NCBI GenBank assembly: GCA_958413895.1
Contig: CATYVQ010000028.1
Span: 1 to 8,939 of the forward strand
Direction: 5' to 3'
DNA from: an uncultured Collinsella sp.
GTDB taxonomy: Bacteria; Actinomycetota; Coriobacteriia; Coriobacteriales; Coriobacteriaceae
Length of the DNA stretch: 8,939 nucleotides
How positions within the stretch are numbered: the first letter of the stretch is position 1; the number at the start of each line of letters is the position of its first letter. Made by a program: the position numbers and the translations under genes. The notes beneath the pieces are model-generated. The model ran no database searches, was not told the origin of the DNA, and saw only the letters and a program-made list of their open reading frames with translations. This document shows, one piece after another, positions 6,956 to 8,939 of this stretch.

Positions 6956-8719
6956 ATGACAGACGAGCTGGACCCCCAGACTCAACAGCATATTGATGAT
7001 TCCGCAGACGTCACCGCAGATGCTGATGCTGTGACCTGCGATGATATTGACCTCGACGACCCCATCTTGGACGAAAGCGCTACGGCGGAAACCCCTGGCG
7101 CCGAAGATGCAGGCGAGCAAAACGACGATGCGCCCGCTCAGGACGACGACCCCGTACAGGATGCCGCTCCGCAAGTTGCGGGCCCCATCGAGGTCTCTTC
7201 GGAAGAAGAGCTCGATGCCGTCATGGACTCCATGATGGATGCTGTCAAAGCGATGAAAGACGCCATGGCCGATGCCGATATTGATGCCGAAGAAGAGGAG
7301 GCCGCCGAGGCGGCCTCGACCTTTGTGCCCGGCGAGACTCCGGTTGCTGACCAAGGCAGTACCATGCCCTCGTTTCTGCAGCTCGAGCATCCCACGATTG
7401 GCGCCGATGCGGTCAATCCGCACGCAGCAGGCTTTTCTGTGATCGAGGGCGGTACCGGCAATATCGCCGTGCCGCAGGCTGCCGATGCGGACGCTGCCGA
7501 CACCGCTCGCCCGACCGCCCTGCACTCCCCCGCCGCGAGCCGCGATCTGGGGACCGCTGTCTCGAACACTGCGAACGCCGTGGGCACCTTTATCGCCCAG
7601 GGTGCCTCGGCCATGCGCGAGATGAACGCCGCGAAAAAGGCACTTGCCGATGCCCGCGCCCATCTGGCCGAACTTGAGCAGCGCATTGCCGATCAGGCCG
7701 AGGAACTCGAGACGCGCCAGGATATCGCAGGCCGCTACGACCAGATCGTCGCCGACCAGCGCCAGGCGATTGCCACGGCCCAAAAGACTGCAGCGGCCGC
7801 CGAGATTGACCGTGATGCCCACGCCGCCAAAGCGACAGAGCTCAAGGGTCAGTTCGAACAAATGAAGACAGAGGATGACGCGACTGAGCTCCGCCTGAAG
7901 GCTGCGCTCGACGCCGTGGAGGCCCGCGAGGCGAGCTCTCGCGAGACCGGCAACCGCCTCGTTCGACGTCTTGAGGATTCCAAGCGTATCCGCGACAAGG
8001 TGAAGGCCGAGCGAGACGCCGGCATTGCGGCCGCACAACAAACCGTCGACGCCACGCGCGCCCAGCTCGAGACGCTGCGTCATGAGTATGCCGAGCTGCA
8101 ACGCAATCCCTCGGCAAATCCCGCCAACTATACGGTGCGCACCAGCGAGCTCTCGATGCAGATCTCCGACACGGCAGATGCCCTGCGTAAAGCCGAAGAA
8201 GATGTCCCGCGCATTACCGCCGACCTTGAGCACTCGCTTGCCGCAGCCGAGCAGGCCGTCGAACAGGCGCAAGCCCCCATCGCCGACGCTAAGCGAGCCC
8301 ATCAGGCCGTGACGGCAGAGGCCGATGCCGCGCGCGACGAGCTGCAGACCGCAAAAACCGCCGCTGCAACGCGCCAGCGCGAACTGCGCGAGAAGATCGC
8401 CGCCGAGGACAAGGCACGCCGCGACCAAGAGCAGACCATCGCCAACGCCCAAGCAGATGCCGCGCATGCGCAGTCGATTATCGAACAGGCGACCGAGGTG
8501 CACGACCATCCCGAGATCACCGAATCGCTCGCCGGGTCCTTGGCACGCGACAAGGCCGAGCATACCGAGACCGAGCGCGAAGTTGCCCAACTCGAGGCCG
8601 CCGAAGACGACGTGCGCAAGCGAACCCGCGACTCACGCGTCAAATTCACCGGAGCCATCGCCTGCATTGTCGCCATAATTCTGGTGATCATCCTGATCTG
8701 GCTGTTCGCGAGCAAGTAA
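6956..8719 (+). CDS. Tail-anchored coiled-coil protein with acidic N-terminus, function unknown
   Basis: Predicted 587-aa protein that I do not recognise as a named family. Residues 1-120 are very rich in Asp and Glu and look disordered; 120-200 is an Ala/Pro/Gly-rich linker. From about 216 to 560 the sequence is Ala/Glu/Gln/Arg-rich and heptad-like, a long coiled coil broken by a proline hinge (RNPSANPANY, 383-392) and a smaller break (HDHPE, 516-520). A basic patch (KRTRDSRVK, 555-563) is followed by a hydrophobic helix (566-584) and only three more residues. This predicts a C-tail anchor with the bulk of the protein in the cytoplasm, opposite in polarity to EzrA. No signal peptide or enzyme motif is seen. 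The ATG at 6956 has GAGGAG upstream; the longer frame to 6824 has no ribosome-binding site. The gene ends in a strong repeat-type terminator. Roles in division, envelope organisation or scaffolding are guesses. Confidence 0.88.
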   Translation: MTDELDPQTQQHIDDSADVTADADAVTCDDIDLDDPILDESATAETPGAEDAGEQNDDAPAQDDDPVQDAAPQVAGPIEVSSEEELDAVMDSMMDAVKAMKDAMADADIDAEEEEAAEAASTFVPGETPVADQGSTMPSFLQLEHPTIGADAVNPHAAGFSVIEGGTGNIAVPQAADADAADTARPTALHSPAASRDLGTAVSNTANAVGTFIAQGASAMREMNAAKKALADARAHLAELEQRIADQAEELETRQDIAGRYDQIVADQRQAIATAQKTAAAAEIDRDAHAAKATELKGQFEQMKTEDDATELRLKAALDAVEAREASSRETGNRLVRRLEDSKRIRDKVKAERDAGIAAAQQTVDATRAQLETLRHEYAELQRNPSANPANYTVRTSELSMQISDTADALRKAEEDVPRITADLEHSLAAAEQAVEQAQAPIADAKRAHQAVTAEADAARDELQTAKTAAATRQRELREKIAAEDKARRDQEQTIANAQADAAHAQSIIEQATEVHDHPEITESLAGSLARDKAEHTETEREVAQLEAAEDDVRKRTRDSRVKFTGAIACIVAIILVIILIWLFASK

Positions 8720-8746
8720 ACCAGCTGCCAAAAAACGCCCCAACGC

Positions 8747-8811
8747 AGTTGCGGTGAGATAGTTCCTGTTTAGCCCAAAAAGGCCAATTCAAGAACTATC
8801 TCACCGCAACT
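8747..8811 (+). terminator. Palindromic repeat family B, copy 2 (intrinsic terminator)
   Basis: A perfect 19-bp stem (8747-8765 with 8793-8811) encloses a 27-nt loop and runs into five T (8811-8815), a good plus-strand intrinsic terminator for the coiled-coil gene. Outer stem and loop edges match the copy at 3244-3306; inner pairs differ but remain paired. Confidence 0.85.
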
Positions 8812-8819
8812 TTTTGATT

Positions 8820-8848
8820 GGTGCAAGGCAACCTATCCCTCTTGCACC
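8820..8848. repeat. Palindromic repeat family C, copy 2
   Basis: GGTGCAA (8820-8826) and TTGCACC (8842-8848) around a 15-nt loop with the common core AACCT then CCC, as at 5588-5616. It lies 8 nt after repeat B, so the two families are adjacent here. Confidence 0.75.
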
Positions 8849-8939
8849 GATCTCTTGACATAAGGAGTGTCCCCAGGTGCCGGCACAGACGATATGAGCA
8901 GGACATAAAAACATTGAGAGCCCCTGCTGCATGAAAGAC
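8849..8939. other. Non-coding tail of the window
   Basis: No gene is visible. GTGCCGGCAC (8877-8886) is a 10-bp palindrome, and AGCAGG (8897-8902) pairs with CCTGCT (8923-8928). A consensus-like TTGACA (8855-8860) has no -10 at a usable distance. Any gene this leads to starts beyond the window. Confidence 0.4.

Noticed and set aside
6848..8590. 580-codon open frame on the minus strand
   Set aside because: It is the antisense shadow of the coiled-coil gene; its Gly/Leu-rich content mirrors the Ala/Glu codons of the real frame.
8855..8860. TTGACA as a promoter -35 box
   Set aside because: No -10-like hexamer lies 15-19 nt downstream; the sequence there is GC-rich and palindromic.

Overview
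This window comes from a GC-rich bacterial chromosome. Gene content, codon style and the type of palindromic intergenic repeats suggest a gut Coriobacteriia member, most likely Collinsella. That assignment is a recollection-based inference, not a database result. I see seven protein-coding genes and no tRNA, rRNA, CRISPR array, transposase or phage gene.

Layout: positions 57-2211 (minus) hold an HAD phosphatase followed by an M20/PepV-type dipeptidase, 55 nt apart and probably co-transcribed. A 156-nt divergent intergenic region rich in small inverted repeats separates them from a DegV-family fatty-acid-binding protein (plus, 2368-3228). DegV converges on a LOG-family nucleotide phosphoribohydrolase (minus, 3397-4155), and two long palindromes lie between the two stop codons. 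Upstream of the LOG gene is a 149-nt structured gap ending in a strong intrinsic terminator that touches the LOG ribosome-binding site. Before that comes tgt (tRNA-guanine transglycosylase, minus, 4368-5507). Then follow 353 nt without a credible gene but with several repeats and hairpins, an unusual short-chain dehydrogenase (minus, 5861-6661), a divergent promoter region, and a 587-aa coiled-coil protein with an acidic N-terminus and a C-terminal membrane anchor (plus, 6956-8719). The last 220 nt are repeats.

The genes do not form one pathway. They look like core metabolism and RNA modification (peptide degradation, phosphate-ester clean-up, lipid binding, nucleotide 5'-monophosphate processing, queuosine tRNA modification) beside two less familiar proteins. 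What stands out is the intergenic DNA. Three palindromic repeat families each occur twice in under 9 kb, nearly always at gene ends. Two of the families show compensatory base changes between copies, so the fold appears to be selected. A single-copy perfect palindrome and a multi-hairpin block add to this. I found no clear new multi-gene system; the best candidates for new biology are the repeat/terminator network, the possible attenuator in front of the LOG gene, and the tail-anchored coiled-coil protein.
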